From Paraburkholderia sediminicola (lineage in GTDB: Bacteria > Pseudomonadota > Gammaproteobacteria > Burkholderiales > Burkholderiaceae): DNA of 64,000 nucleotides. The stretch covers positions 682,001-746,000 of the forward strand of contig NZ_CADIKC010000001.1 in assembly GCF_902859805.1 (NCBI RefSeq), read 5' to 3'. Below are positions 1 through 7,776 of the stretch, in pieces; position 1 is the first letter of the stretch, and each line of letters starts with the position of its first letter. The notes beneath the pieces are model-generated. The model did not search any database. It had not been told where the DNA came from and saw only the letters and a list, made by a program, of their open reading frames with translations. A program made the position numbers and the translations under genes.

Positions 1-1
1 G

Positions 2-97
2 GAACTGGCGAGCGCGTTGGCGGCCAACGCGATGGTTCATGAAGCAGCGAGCGCTAACGCCGACAGCAACGACAGCGACAGCAGCGAAACAGAGTGA
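2..97 (+). CDS. C-terminal end of an unidentified protein (partial)
   Basis: The window opens inside a reading frame that stays open from base 2 to a TGA at 95-97. The visible tail is alanine-rich and then turns into a low-complexity Ser/Asp/Asn/Glu stretch ending in Glu. Such acidic-serine tails are usually disordered C-termini, so the family cannot be named. The frame has the high third-position GC of its neighbours, which supports coding. The rest of the gene lies outside the window. It could also be chance read-through of GC-rich DNA. Confidence 0.45.
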   Translation, partial: ELASALAANAMVHEAASANADSNDSDSSETE

Positions 98-191
98 CGC
101 CAGCAGCACTCGGCAGTGCTAACCCTGGCGCTCGCGGCGCATAAAGCTCCTATCCTTAAGATGCCCTTTGGGCGTCAACCAGGAGAATGAC

Positions 192-497
192 ATGCGCATG
201 CTACTCAATATACGTATTCCGCACGAACCGTTCAACACGCTAGTGCGCGATGGCACTGCAGGCGAAGTGATAGGGCGAATACTTGAAGATATCAAACCAG
301 AAGCCGCCTACTTCACCGAGCAGAACGGAACACGTGGCGCGATACTTATCGTGAACCTCGACGATCCATCGGGAATTCCGGCACTCGCGGAACCATTTTT
401 TCTGAAGTTCAACGCGGACTGCGAGATGCGCGTCGTCATGTTGCCGCAGGACCTCATGAAAGCCGGCCTGGATAATCTCGGCTCAAAATGGAAGTAA
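192..497 (+). CDS. small conserved hypothetical protein (101 aa)
   Basis: This is a small soluble protein with no signal peptide and no membrane segment. The ATG at 192 is chosen because AGGAG sits at 181-185, six bases upstream; the in-frame TTG at 168 has no comparable site. The protein alternates short beta-like and helical stretches (an MRMLLNIRIP start, a GAILIVNLDD strand in the middle, a VVMLPQDL motif near the end). This resembles the small ferredoxin-like alpha/beta proteins of the DUF3303 type that are common in Burkholderiaceae. That resemblance is a recollection, not a search result. No catalytic motif is visible and the neighbours give no functional clue. Confidence 0.8.
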   Translation: MRMLLNIRIPHEPFNTLVRDGTAGEVIGRILEDIKPEAAYFTEQNGTRGAILIVNLDDPSGIPALAEPFFLKFNADCEMRVVMLPQDLMKAGLDNLGSKWK

Positions 498-592
498 CGT
501 ATACGTTCGTATCAAACGATGAACTTGCCGTCTGCGGTTCATAAGACGCACCCAGACGGCAACGCGCGCAAAGGCGCGGACGCGTGCTCCGA

Positions 593-1468
593 TCACCCGA
601 GTTCGAATGAGGTCACGCCAAATACGCGTTCGATTTGAAGATCAGGCAACTCCTGCGTATACATTCGCGCGGTTTCAAAGACGCTTGTCATGCCATGCCG
701 TTCCGCCAGCGCGACAGCAGCGGGATTAGTCTCCGGCACATCGAGGACGATGACCTCGCCCGGCATGCGCGCCACCAACGCCTCGAATAGTTCGCTCGCG
801 ATCTCGTCGCTATCGGCGAAGAGCGGACCGATCTTGCATCCCGTTCTGCATCGACGCACTACGCCGTAGCCTGCAAGCTCGCCGTCACGAACTACGGCGA
901 GCGCCGTGGCGTCACGTTGGCCGAGCCAGGTCGCGAGAAAGCGCTCACGCGCGGCCGGAAAGCACTTGCGATCGTAGTCTAGCAGTCGCACGAACGGCAA
1001 CGCCGACGCATTCAAAATGTTCGAACGGATGTTCGAACTCATCGTGTTCTGGACGGATGCCTGAACGACACCCTGATACCGAATGTTGCGATACGCAAGC
1101 TGAAAGCCGGACTTTCTGTAATTTGCCTGCTGAGCGACGACGCCATCCAATCCGATATTGCGCTTACCCAGATAGTCCATGCCGTGCTGCCAGACGCGTA
1201 TGCCGAAGCCTCTGCCGCGAAACGCCGGCTTCACGATATATAGACCGATAAAACCGAAGTGCTCGCCGTAAGCGATCGCGGAAATGCAGGCAATCGGTTC
1301 ACCGCGCCACTCGCCGATGAAAAAACCGTTAGGGTCGCCGGCGCGAAAGCATTCAGCATCGTGCAGGCCGGGGTTCCATCCCTCCGCAGCGGCCCATTCG
1401 ACCGACAACGCCACGTCGTCGGCCGACATGGTGCGCACGATAAAGTCACGGTGCTCGTCCTGATTCAT
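593..1468 (-). CDS. GNAT family N-acetyltransferase with two domains
   Basis: This is a probable acetyl-CoA-dependent N-acetyltransferase of unknown substrate (291 aa, cytoplasmic). The N-terminal half carries the GNAT fold: a beta strand leading into the acetyl-CoA loop RGRGFG at about residues 84-89, followed by the helix with WQHGMDYL. The C-terminal half, with EVIVLDVPETNPAAVAL and ERHGM near the end, matches the second domain of YitH/HolE-like acetyltransferases. The start is taken as the ATG at 1468, preceded by GAGGCG, rather than the longer frame to 1534, whose first 22 residues look non-conserved. It is monocistronic and convergent with the small gene upstream. GNAT membership is secure; the substrate is not known. 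Confidence 0.88.
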   Translation of the reverse strand: MNQDEHRDFIVRTMSADDVALSVEWAAAEGWNPGLHDAECFRAGDPNGFFIGEWRGEPIACISAIAYGEHFGFIGLYIVKPAFRGRGFGIRVWQHGMDYLGKRNIGLDGVVAQQANYRKSGFQLAYRNIRYQGVVQASVQNTMSSNIRSNILNASALPFVRLLDYDRKCFPAARERFLATWLGQRDATALAVVRDGELAGYGVVRRCRTGCKIGPLFADSDEIASELFEALVARMPGEVIVLDVPETNPAAVALAERHGMTSVFETARMYTQELPDLQIERVFGVTSFELG

Positions 1469-1629
1469 CACGATCGCCTCGCCCACTGTGCCTGGAGCAA
1501 GGAGGCCGCCGCATGGCCGCCACCTGGCTTCCATTGATGTATGCCTACGCCGGCGCCACGTTTGCCGACATGCATCGACAGCTTACACGGCCCGGCGCCG
1601 GACGATTCCGTCAATCGCTTCCACCCTCC

Positions 1630-1660
1630 CCTAAGCTTCTCCTAAGCCTAGCTCGCTAAG
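1630..1660 (+). promoter_or_regulatory. CTAAG direct repeats upstream of the PAP2 phosphatase
   Basis: CCTAAGC occurs at 1630-1636 and again at 1641-1647, exactly 11 bases apart. A third CTAAG lies at 1656-1660. Direct half-sites on one helical turn are typical of OmpR/PmrA/PhoP-type response regulators. The site is 45 bases upstream of the undecaprenyl-diphosphatase gene. Assignment to a specific regulator is inference. Confidence 0.4.
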
Positions 1661-1704
1661 ATCGGGCACACGATCCGTCACACGTCCCTCAAAAACCTCA
1701 CTGC

Positions 1705-2307
1705 ATGAATACACTCGAAGCGTTCAATCAGGCGCTCTTTCTGATGATCAACGCCACCCCATCGACACCCGCCTGGCAAATCGACATCGCGCGAATGATT
1801 GCCGATTACGTCATTTATCTCGTGCCGCTGTCGTTGATCGCGATATGGCTCTTCGGCGATGGGAATCAGCGAGAAGTCGCCGTACGCGCATTCTCTGTAG
1901 CCATGCTCGCCCTCGGGCTCAATCAGATTATCGGTCTGGTTTGGCCGCACCCCCGGCCATTCGTGCTCGGCATCGGCCATACGTTTCTGGAGCACGCACC
2001 CGACTCGTCGTTCCCCAGCGATCACGGAACCCTCTTCGCCACCATCGCGCTGACCTTATTGCTGGGCGGCGTGAGGCGTTACGGCATGGCGATTCTGCTG
2101 TCCGGACTTGCAGTGGCTTGGGCGCGGGTGTTTGTCGGCGTCCACTTCCCGCTAGACATGGTCGGCGCCGTCATCGTGGCATGCGTGGCATTCCTGCTGA
2201 TCGCGCCGCTGTGGCGGCTGTGCGGCGCCGCAGTGACAGGCAGCCTTGTCAAGGTGTACCGCAAGCTGCTGGCGCGGCCTATCGAGCGCGGCTGGTTGTC
2301 CTCATAG
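1705..2307 (+). CDS. PAP2 superfamily undecaprenyl-diphosphatase (BcrC/YbjG type)
   Basis: This inner-membrane phosphatase probably removes a phosphate from undecaprenyl diphosphate. That step recycles the lipid carrier for peptidoglycan and surface polysaccharides; loss or excess of such enzymes changes bacitracin resistance. At 200 aa it has the usual length of the BcrC group. The three PAP2 phosphatase motifs are visible: PHPRP at 81-85, FPSDH at 103-107 (His107) and the third motif at 140-151 with His147 and Asp151. Several hydrophobic segments (about 35-50, 62-80, 110-121, 126-145 and 152-170) fit a multi-pass protein. The ATG at 1705 lacks a strong Shine-Dalgarno. CTAAG repeats at 1630-1660 may regulate it. 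The exact physiological substrate is inferred from the family. Confidence 0.9.
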   Translation: MNTLEAFNQALFLMINATPSTPAWQIDIARMIADYVIYLVPLSLIAIWLFGDGNQREVAVRAFSVAMLALGLNQIIGLVWPHPRPFVLGIGHTFLEHAPDSSFPSDHGTLFATIALTLLLGGVRRYGMAILLSGLAVAWARVFVGVHFPLDMVGAVIVACVAFLLIAPLWRLCGAAVTGSLVKVYRKLLARPIERGWLSS

Positions 2308-2370
2308 GGCTTTGTGAACACGCGACACGCTGCTGCGAAGCTTTATTGCCGGCCGAGGATTCCACCGCGC

Positions 2371-3363
2371 CTATCGGGTCATCGCCCGAAAATCACTCGG
2401 CGACATCTCGTACGCACGACGAAACGCGCGATTGAAATCCGACGCGCTATTGAAGCCCACGCCATAAGCGATCTCGACGATCGCCTTCCCCGGATAGCGG
2501 TGCAGTTCATCGGCCGCCTCGCGCAGCCGCCGATTACGAATGTACGCGACCAATCCACCTTCGGGTTCAAAGAGACGATACAAGGTGGGCCGCGAAAGTT
2601 GCGACGCAGCGAGCACGCTCTCCGGCGTGAGATCCGCCTGCCCGAGATTGGCTTCGATATAGCGGCGCGCCGTCGCAAACATAGCGGTGCGAGCGGCCGC
2701 GCGTGCGTTGCCGGTCAGACGCGCTTCCTTGCCGAAGGCCGCCGCAATCAACAACGCACAAGTGCGCATCGCACGATACGCTTCCTGCCCGTTCATCTTG
2801 TGCAGGTTCTGGCTAAGATCGGCGAGATGGCCCGGAATCATGCGCGCAAGTGGCGAATCGTATTCGATCGCGCTGCCATGAATCGACTCCGCTTCCGGCA
2901 AGACGGATTCCACCAACGCACGCGGCAGGAAAAAAGCCTGCACACGGCACGCACTACGCACCATCTGCATCGGCTGGTTCATATCCAGGGCGAGAATGCC
3001 CGGCCTCGTTTGCAGCGCTTTACGCTTCGGATACAAACCCGTTTCGGTCTCGATGCTGCCCTCGACGGCCACATGAAAAACGAACTGGCGGACCGAATCG
3101 GTGGAAATGCGCGCGACGGATCGCGCCTGCGAAACCGGGTCCGTGCGGCAATCCATGAAGGTCAGATCGGCGGCCTTATAGCTGTCGATCGTGCCGCTGA
3201 AACCATCGGCCCGCTGCCAGCGCGAGATCGGCACGTCGAGAAAGTGGCCGAGCCGGTCCCGCCACGCGGGCAGTTGCTCACTCGGCGCTGCGCGGTGCGT
3301 ATTAAAGTGGCTGTGAACGCACGCCGGGGGCGCCGCATCCCCGGCCACAGAATCGGTCGTCAA
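2371..3363 (-). CDS. AraC family transcriptional regulator
   Basis: This is a probable DNA-binding transcription factor of about 330 aa. The C-terminal 100 residues are the AraC/XylS double helix-turn-helix: the first helix pair is around ASQLSRPTLYRLF and the second ends in the diagnostic sequence SASDFNRAFRRAYEMSPSDFR. The N-terminal 210 residues resemble the AraC-binding-like ligand domain, with a 'VSQARSVARISTDSVRQFVFHV' type strand pattern, and probably sense an effector. The open frame runs up to 3525, but its first part overlaps the hydrolase that ends at 3419. A TTG at 3363 preceded by AGGGG is the most likely start. The adjacent secreted hydrolase in the same orientation may be a target; that is inference. 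Confidence 0.85.
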   Translation of the reverse strand: MTTDSVAGDAAPPACVHSHFNTHRAAPSEQLPAWRDRLGHFLDVPISRWQRADGFSGTIDSYKAADLTFMDCRTDPVSQARSVARISTDSVRQFVFHVAVEGSIETETGLYPKRKALQTRPGILALDMNQPMQMVRSACRVQAFFLPRALVESVLPEAESIHGSAIEYDSPLARMIPGHLADLSQNLHKMNGQEAYRAMRTCALLIAAAFGKEARLTGNARAAARTAMFATARRYIEANLGQADLTPESVLAASQLSRPTLYRLFEPEGGLVAYIRNRRLREAADELHRYPGKAIVEIAYGVGFNSASDFNRAFRRAYEMSPSDFRAMTR

Positions 3364-3418
3364 AGCTTTCCCCTGCGCAGTCTCGTTGTCTGCGAATGAT
3401 AGCGGCAGACGGCAGCGC

Positions 3419-5005
3419 TTAAAAGTTTGTGAAGAATGCCCTGGCGGCGACCATGCAGAACGACGCGACCAGTTCACCGTGATAGGCCTGGAGCACGGCC
3501 GAGGCGCCACCGTCAGTCGCACCACCCGCTACTGCCTGGTTCGCGAGCGTCGCCTTCGCACTTGCGAAGCCCTGCTTGATAGGCGCGTACGGATCGTTGG
3601 GCCCGGAGATCGGAGAGTCCACGTCCAGCACGGACGTGAGCCCTGCCGGCACCTTGGCGTTCTGCCAGTAGGCCTGCTCGATGCGTGCGTTGAAGAAGAA
3701 CACGGTGGGATCCGAGCCGCCACCACACAGCAGAACCGGCGCGCGCGGCAACCAGTTACGCAAGTCATTGCGCTTGAACGCCTGGCGCAGCGGGTGCATC
3801 GGGTTCGCCGCCGGCGTCAAGGCCACCGTGCTGTTGGGGAACGCGCCATCGGGATTGGCCGCAGCATCTTCCAGAAGACTCAGGCGATAAGCGTTGCGCA
3901 CGAGATTGGCGTTGCCGAATCCGGTAGCAAACACTGGCGTCAACGAGGGCGGGGTGAGGGGCGGTGAAGTCGGCGGCGTCATCGAAGCATATTGCGGCGC
4001 GGGCGGAACGTTGCTGAAGAGTTGCGTCGAGGGTAGTTTCCCTTTCGAAAATAGCGTATCGAGCGGCTGCAGGCTCGGCAGGAGATTCTCGATGCCCGGG
4101 GCATAGGCCGCTTCATAGAAATCGCCGGGCTTGCGGTAGATGTTCTCGTAGGCATGCTGGTAGCCCGTCACGATCAAGGTCGTGAACAACGTCGACCCCA
4201 GGTTCACCTCGCCTTCGATGAGCGCGTCCGCGGTGGCGGCAAGCGCATACGGACCCGATCCTGGTGCGGACGCCGTGACCTTGACACCGGCCGCCTGCAA
4301 GGCACGATGCGTCGCGAGGGCCACGAAGCCGCCTTGCGAATAACCGGTAACGAAGAGCTTGCCGTTCTCGCGCGTCTTTCTCTCCGGCTTTGCCGCACTC
4401 AGTGCGGTCCGCGCCGCCCGCAGCGAATCGATCACATCGGCGGATTGCTGGTCTGCGTTCAGGTAGGGGTGATACGTGAGGTCGGAGCCGGCATAGCCCG
4501 CGTAGTTAGTCGCCACCACGATATAGCCCTGGGCCGCGTACATGGCGGCCACGCTGATGCCTTCTCCGGCGCCGTCGCCGTTGCCCGGATCGGTTTGCGT
4601 GATATCGGCAATGTTGTAGTTGCGGTACGCGGTCGTGCCGTGCGCGTAGAGCATTAACGGACGTGGCCCGCTGCATGCCGCCGACCGTCCGCCCGGAATC
4701 ATCAGTGCGCCGCTGGCGGTGGTGGGCTCGCCCGCGCCGCCGATGGTGCGGTAGCGGAAGGTCACGATCTCGACCCCGCAGGCGGGCGCGCCGGCGATCT
4801 GTGCGAGTTGCTGACCGGACGCGTTCGACGCAAGCAGTTTCGAAAACGCCGCGGCGCTGAGCCGTAGCGTGACGCGCTGTTCGAGTAGCTGGCCGCGGGC
4901 CTTGCATCCCTCATCGCAACCGGAGCCGGCTTGCGCATAAGCACTGCCGCCCAACGTGAAACATGTCAGCAGCACGAGGGCCGCGTTCCGCATCGCTACA
5001 GGCAT
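3419..5005 (-). CDS. secreted alpha/beta hydrolase (lipase-like)
   Basis: This 528-aa exported serine hydrolase probably acts on an ester or lipid in the periplasm or outside the cell. A Sec signal peptide spans roughly residues 1-25, ending in SAYAQA. The oxyanion region carries the HGT motif (LYAHGTTAYR, about 119-128). The nucleophile elbow is GYSQGG at 221-226 (Ser223). The acid is probably Asp432 in GGGSDP and the base His509 in AYHGEL. Cys pairs (30/34, 76/111) suggest disulfides, which fits export. A proline-rich insert lies at about 343-357. The start at 5005 has ACGGAG seven bases upstream; a second ATG at 4993 is possible. The layout resembles bacterial secretory lipases, but the substrate is unknown. 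Confidence 0.87.
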   Translation of the reverse strand: MPVAMRNAALVLLTCFTLGGSAYAQAGSGCDEGCKARGQLLEQRVTLRLSAAAFSKLLASNASGQQLAQIAGAPACGVEIVTFRYRTIGGAGEPTTASGALMIPGGRSAACSGPRPLMLYAHGTTAYRNYNIADITQTDPGNGDGAGEGISVAAMYAAQGYIVVATNYAGYAGSDLTYHPYLNADQQSADVIDSLRAARTALSAAKPERKTRENGKLFVTGYSQGGFVALATHRALQAAGVKVTASAPGSGPYALAATADALIEGEVNLGSTLFTTLIVTGYQHAYENIYRKPGDFYEAAYAPGIENLLPSLQPLDTLFSKGKLPSTQLFSNVPPAPQYASMTPPTSPPLTPPSLTPVFATGFGNANLVRNAYRLSLLEDAAANPDGAFPNSTVALTPAANPMHPLRQAFKRNDLRNWLPRAPVLLCGGGSDPTVFFFNARIEQAYWQNAKVPAGLTSVLDVDSPISGPNDPYAPIKQGFASAKATLANQAVAGGATDGGASAVLQAYHGELVASFCMVAARAFFTNF

Positions 5006-5016
5006 GTGAGGCTCCG

Positions 5017-5056
5017 TTTTGTTGGTTCTTCTTGGCGCTTGTTGGTGCTTGTTGGT
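5017..5056. repeat. degenerate 10-bp tandem repeat in the hydrolase leader
   Basis: GCTTGTTGGT is repeated exactly at 5037-5046 and 5047-5056. Two weaker copies lie at 5017-5026 and 5027-5036. The array ends about 12 bases upstream of the secreted hydrolase start, so it lies in that gene's promoter or 5' leader. No function can be assigned. Confidence 0.6.
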
Positions 5057-5279
5057 ATTGCGGCGATTGGGCTGCCTTACATACAGAGTGAGAGGAGTAT
5101 AGGTAAACAGATTGGCGTGCCGCCAGCCTCATCCTTCACGAATTTTGCAATGGAATGCGTCATGAGATGTCCGGCCACGAGGCCCGCTCGGCATAAGAAA
5201 CGCCGACCGGGCTCGCCACTGGCTGATGGGTTCAGGTCGCAGCTTGCGTCGACCTTTCAATGTGGTCCGCGCGTGCGGC

Positions 5280-5987
5280 CTACTTCCAGAGCGTGCGGCC
5301 GAAGAAGGTCAGCGTGCGGTCCCAGGCCTGCTGCGACCAGACCGGATCGAACTGGGTCCTGGAGATGCGGCCCGGCCCGACCGCCGTTTCGTTCGCGAAC
5401 GCGTGGTACGCAAGATAGCGATGGAACTCGACGTCGACATTGGCCGCGCTGAGCTTGGACTCCAATGCATCGACCGTTTCAGCCGGGAAGAATTCGTCCT
5501 GGGTCGCCCAGTGACCGAGAACCGGAACCTTGATTTTCGATGCGTCGATGTACTCGAGCGGAGGGAAGCCGTACCACACCACCCCGGCCGACACCTCAGG
5601 GATATTGCATAGTGCAAGCAACGTCAACGCGCCGCCCATGCAATAACCGGTCACGCCAACGTTCGCCGAGTGCTGCTTCAGATACAGGACAGCGCCACGC
5701 ACGTCCTGCGTCGCGGCATCGCCGAAATCGAGTGCGCTCAGCAAATGATTCGCCTCGGCCTCTTCAACCGTCGACTTACCGCGGAAGAGGTCTGGCACCA
5801 GCACCAGATAGCCGGCCTGCGCGAGCCGGTCCGCCACGCCGCGAATCTGGTCGTTCAAGCCCCACCATTCCTGAATCACGACGATGGCAGGTGCGCCCTC
5901 CAGCTTCGTTGGCTTGGCCAGATAACCCTGAACGTCTTTGCCGTCAGGGCGATTAAACGTGATCATCGATCCTGCAGTGCGTTGCAT
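5280..5987 (-). CDS. dienelactone hydrolase family protein
   Basis: This is a cytoplasmic alpha/beta hydrolase of 235 aa, the usual size for this family. The dienelactone hydrolase signature is complete. The nucleophile is Cys116 in GYCMGG rather than serine, with Asp164 in ATQDEF and His195 in AYHAFAN. Glu40 in the IQEWWG motif is the residue that controls the cysteine in this family. Classical members open dienelactone to maleylacetate in chloroaromatic breakdown; many homologues have other ester or lactone substrates. No aromatic catabolic genes are adjacent, so the substrate stays open. The start is the ATG at 5987 because GAGGAG precedes it; the open frame to 6068 adds a non-conserved extension. 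Confidence 0.92.
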   Translation of the reverse strand: MQRTAGSMITFNRPDGKDVQGYLAKPTKLEGAPAIVVIQEWWGLNDQIRGVADRLAQAGYLVLVPDLFRGKSTVEEAEANHLLSALDFGDAATQDVRGAVLYLKQHSANVGVTGYCMGGALTLLALCNIPEVSAGVVWYGFPPLEYIDASKIKVPVLGHWATQDEFFPAETVDALESKLSAANVDVEFHRYLAYHAFANETAVGPGRISRTQFDPVWSQQAWDRTLTFFGRTLWK

Positions 5988-6213
5988 CAGTTGCTCCTCG
6001 AAGTAGCCGAAGCCGCTAGCATAGCGCCAGAGTGGCAGTGTCTGCTGAGCCCCCGGCAAGCTGATCAATACGACCTGTACGTCACGACTTTGCGGCGATG
6101 ATCTCCTTCGTCACCTCGTTGCGATCCATGGTCCGGTTCCTGATTGAATTTGGCCAAAGCCGCCCCTCGAATCCATACTGCGGCTTACCCGTCGTTTCCG
6201 GTTCAGGCTACTC

Positions 6214-7179
6214 ATGTTCGTTCTCGATCACATTGATGGAATCCGCAGCTTCAGATTCCGCGGACGCTTCAAACCATCAGTGGTGCTGTTCCTTATTGCC
6301 GGCGTCTTATTGAATCCGACCTTCGGCAACGCCGGCTTGCCCGGCCCGCCGACCGTCCCCGTTACTCATGTGCGAATTCTTCGCCTGTCCGGGGACGTGG
6401 TGAGAGAGGGCCGCTGGGCCTTTCTTATCACCGCGCTGAATCACACCGTAGCGACCTACGGCCCGTACGTCATCGACGCCTATTTTTCACCGATGTCGGC
6501 CCAACGCGAGATCGACGAGGTGATATCGGGCCGCCTGATCAACGTCATGGCGAGCGAGCCCGGACACGCGGAACTCGACACCGCGGCGATTCCAGTGCCG
6601 ATTCCCATCGACCGCGGGCTGCTCGGCTACCGCGTGGCGCTGATCAATGAGGGCGAACAGGCGAAACTCGACAGCGTCCACGACCTTCAGGGCCTTCGCA
6701 CACTCAGCATTGGCCAGGGCCAGGGTTGGGGCGACGTCCCCATCTACCGCGCGGCCGGCGTTCCACTCGTCACCGCCAGCCGCTACGACCTGCTTTTTCC
6801 GATGCTGGCTGACCACCGCTTCGATATGTTCCCGCGCGGAGTCGTTGAAATCACGCGTGAAATCAAGGCCTTTCAAGCTACCTACCCTAATATGAGGATC
6901 GACTCGCATCTGCTGATCCGATACCCGTACGCGCAGTTCTTCTATGTCAGCCAAACCGAGCCGTTACTGGCGAAGCGGATTCGGGACGGCCTCGAAGCCA
7001 TGCTGAAGGACGGGAGTTTTGAGGCGTTATTCCGCGAACACTTCGCGCAAGGCATCACCGATCTGCATCTGGAGCGCCGCGTGCTGATCGATTTGAAGAA
7101 TCCCTTGCTCCCGTCATGGGTGCCTCTGGATCGCAAAGAACTCTGGCTCGATCCCTTCGACGGCAAGAAACGGAATTGA
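6214..7179 (+). CDS. orphan periplasmic solute-binding protein (SBP_bac_3-like)
   Basis: This 321-aa exported protein has the fold of the amino-acid-type periplasmic binding proteins. A hydrophobic signal (about residues 23-40, ending near FGNAG) is followed by two alpha/beta lobes. Conserved-looking elements include a DLQGLRTLSIGQGQGW segment (lobe 2 entry), FDMFPRG and an LFREHF helix near the C-terminus. No ABC permease or ATPase gene lies nearby. Downstream comes a gap with two dyads and then a two-component operon, so the protein could be a ligand sensor rather than a transporter part; this is inference. The ATG at 6214 has no clear Shine-Dalgarno, so the start is provisional. Confidence 0.8.
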   Translation: MFVLDHIDGIRSFRFRGRFKPSVVLFLIAGVLLNPTFGNAGLPGPPTVPVTHVRILRLSGDVVREGRWAFLITALNHTVATYGPYVIDAYFSPMSAQREIDEVISGRLINVMASEPGHAELDTAAIPVPIPIDRGLLGYRVALINEGEQAKLDSVHDLQGLRTLSIGQGQGWGDVPIYRAAGVPLVTASRYDLLFPMLADHRFDMFPRGVVEITREIKAFQATYPNMRIDSHLLIRYPYAQFFYVSQTEPLLAKRIRDGLEAMLKDGSFEALFREHFAQGITDLHLERRVLIDLKNPLLPSWVPLDRKELWLDPFDGKKRN

Positions 7180-7203
7180 TGTGAGGACGATAGGCGTTAA
7201 GGA

Positions 7204-7250
7204 TTTCCTGACCCAAAAATCAGGAAACCACCAGCCTATAGTCCGGACTA
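7204..7250 (+). promoter_or_regulatory. two dyads upstream of the kinase operon
   Basis: TTTCCTGA (7204-7211) and TCAGGAAA (7220-7227) form an 8-bp inverted repeat with an 8-base spacer. There is no T-run after it, which argues against an intrinsic terminator. A perfect 12-bp palindrome, TAGTCCGGACTA, follows at 7239-7250. Both lie between the binding-protein gene and the signalling operon, a natural place for operators. The binding factor is unknown; the NarL-type regulator at 11947 is one candidate. Confidence 0.45.
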
Positions 7251-7316
7251 CCTGACGGCGACACTCAAGCGCTGAGTTTAAAGTGGTTCTTTACATACCA
7301 TCGCCGGATTCCCGTT

Positions 7317-7715
7317 ATGAACGACTACTTTTTGCCGCGCGAGAAAACAGTCGAACGCATTGACGAGTTGTGCGTACGTCTATTCGAGCTTTGGTGTGAA
7401 GAAAGAAAACTGGTACCACTCGCCTATCTTTTGCACTGCTGGCCGTTGACCGGCCACGATACGGTTGTGGTCAAGCGTCTGGCTGACGCCATGTCGGATC
7501 TGTGCCAGTTCCAGGCCACGAAGCTCAGTGCTCGTGAGTCGGCCCTGGTCCGCGAAATCATCGGCAACGCCCGCGAAATCATCGGCGAGTCGCTGCCGCG
7601 TGGCGCGAGAGCCGCGAACGGCGCAGGCATTATGTGGGCGCGCGTGCGGCTCGCGAAGGCAGCGGGTCAGGTACCGGCGTTTGCCGCAGCGGACTTCCTC
7701 GACGGCCCCTTATAG
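7317..7715 (+). CDS. hypothetical protein, first gene of the kinase operon
   Basis: This is a 132-aa predicted cytoplasmic, mostly helical protein that I do not recognise. It starts with ATG at 7317 and ends 61 bases before the hybrid kinase. Leu/Arg-rich heptad-like stretches ([35 protein letters not shown]) suggest a helical bundle, possibly an adaptor or protein-interaction module. A His within [11 protein letters not shown] is not in an Hpt context (no HxxKG motif). Its placement at the head of a signalling operon suggests a connected role, but nothing in the sequence proves one. Confidence 0.72.
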   Translation: MNDYFLPREKTVERIDELCVRLFELWCEERKLVPLAYLLHCWPLTGHDTVVVKRLADAMSDLCQFQATKLSARESALVREIIGNAREIIGESLPRGARAANGAGIMWARVRLAKAAGQVPAFAAADFLDGPL

Positions 7716-7776
7716 ACCGCAATTCGGCGACGAGTGCAGAATACACCAACAAGAATCACAGCACTCGCGGGGAAAT

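Noticed and set aside
2314-3399. A 361-codon plus-strand open frame opposite the AraC regulator
   Set aside because: Arg-rich antisense translation, no ribosome-binding site; the minus-strand AraC HTH is unmistakable.
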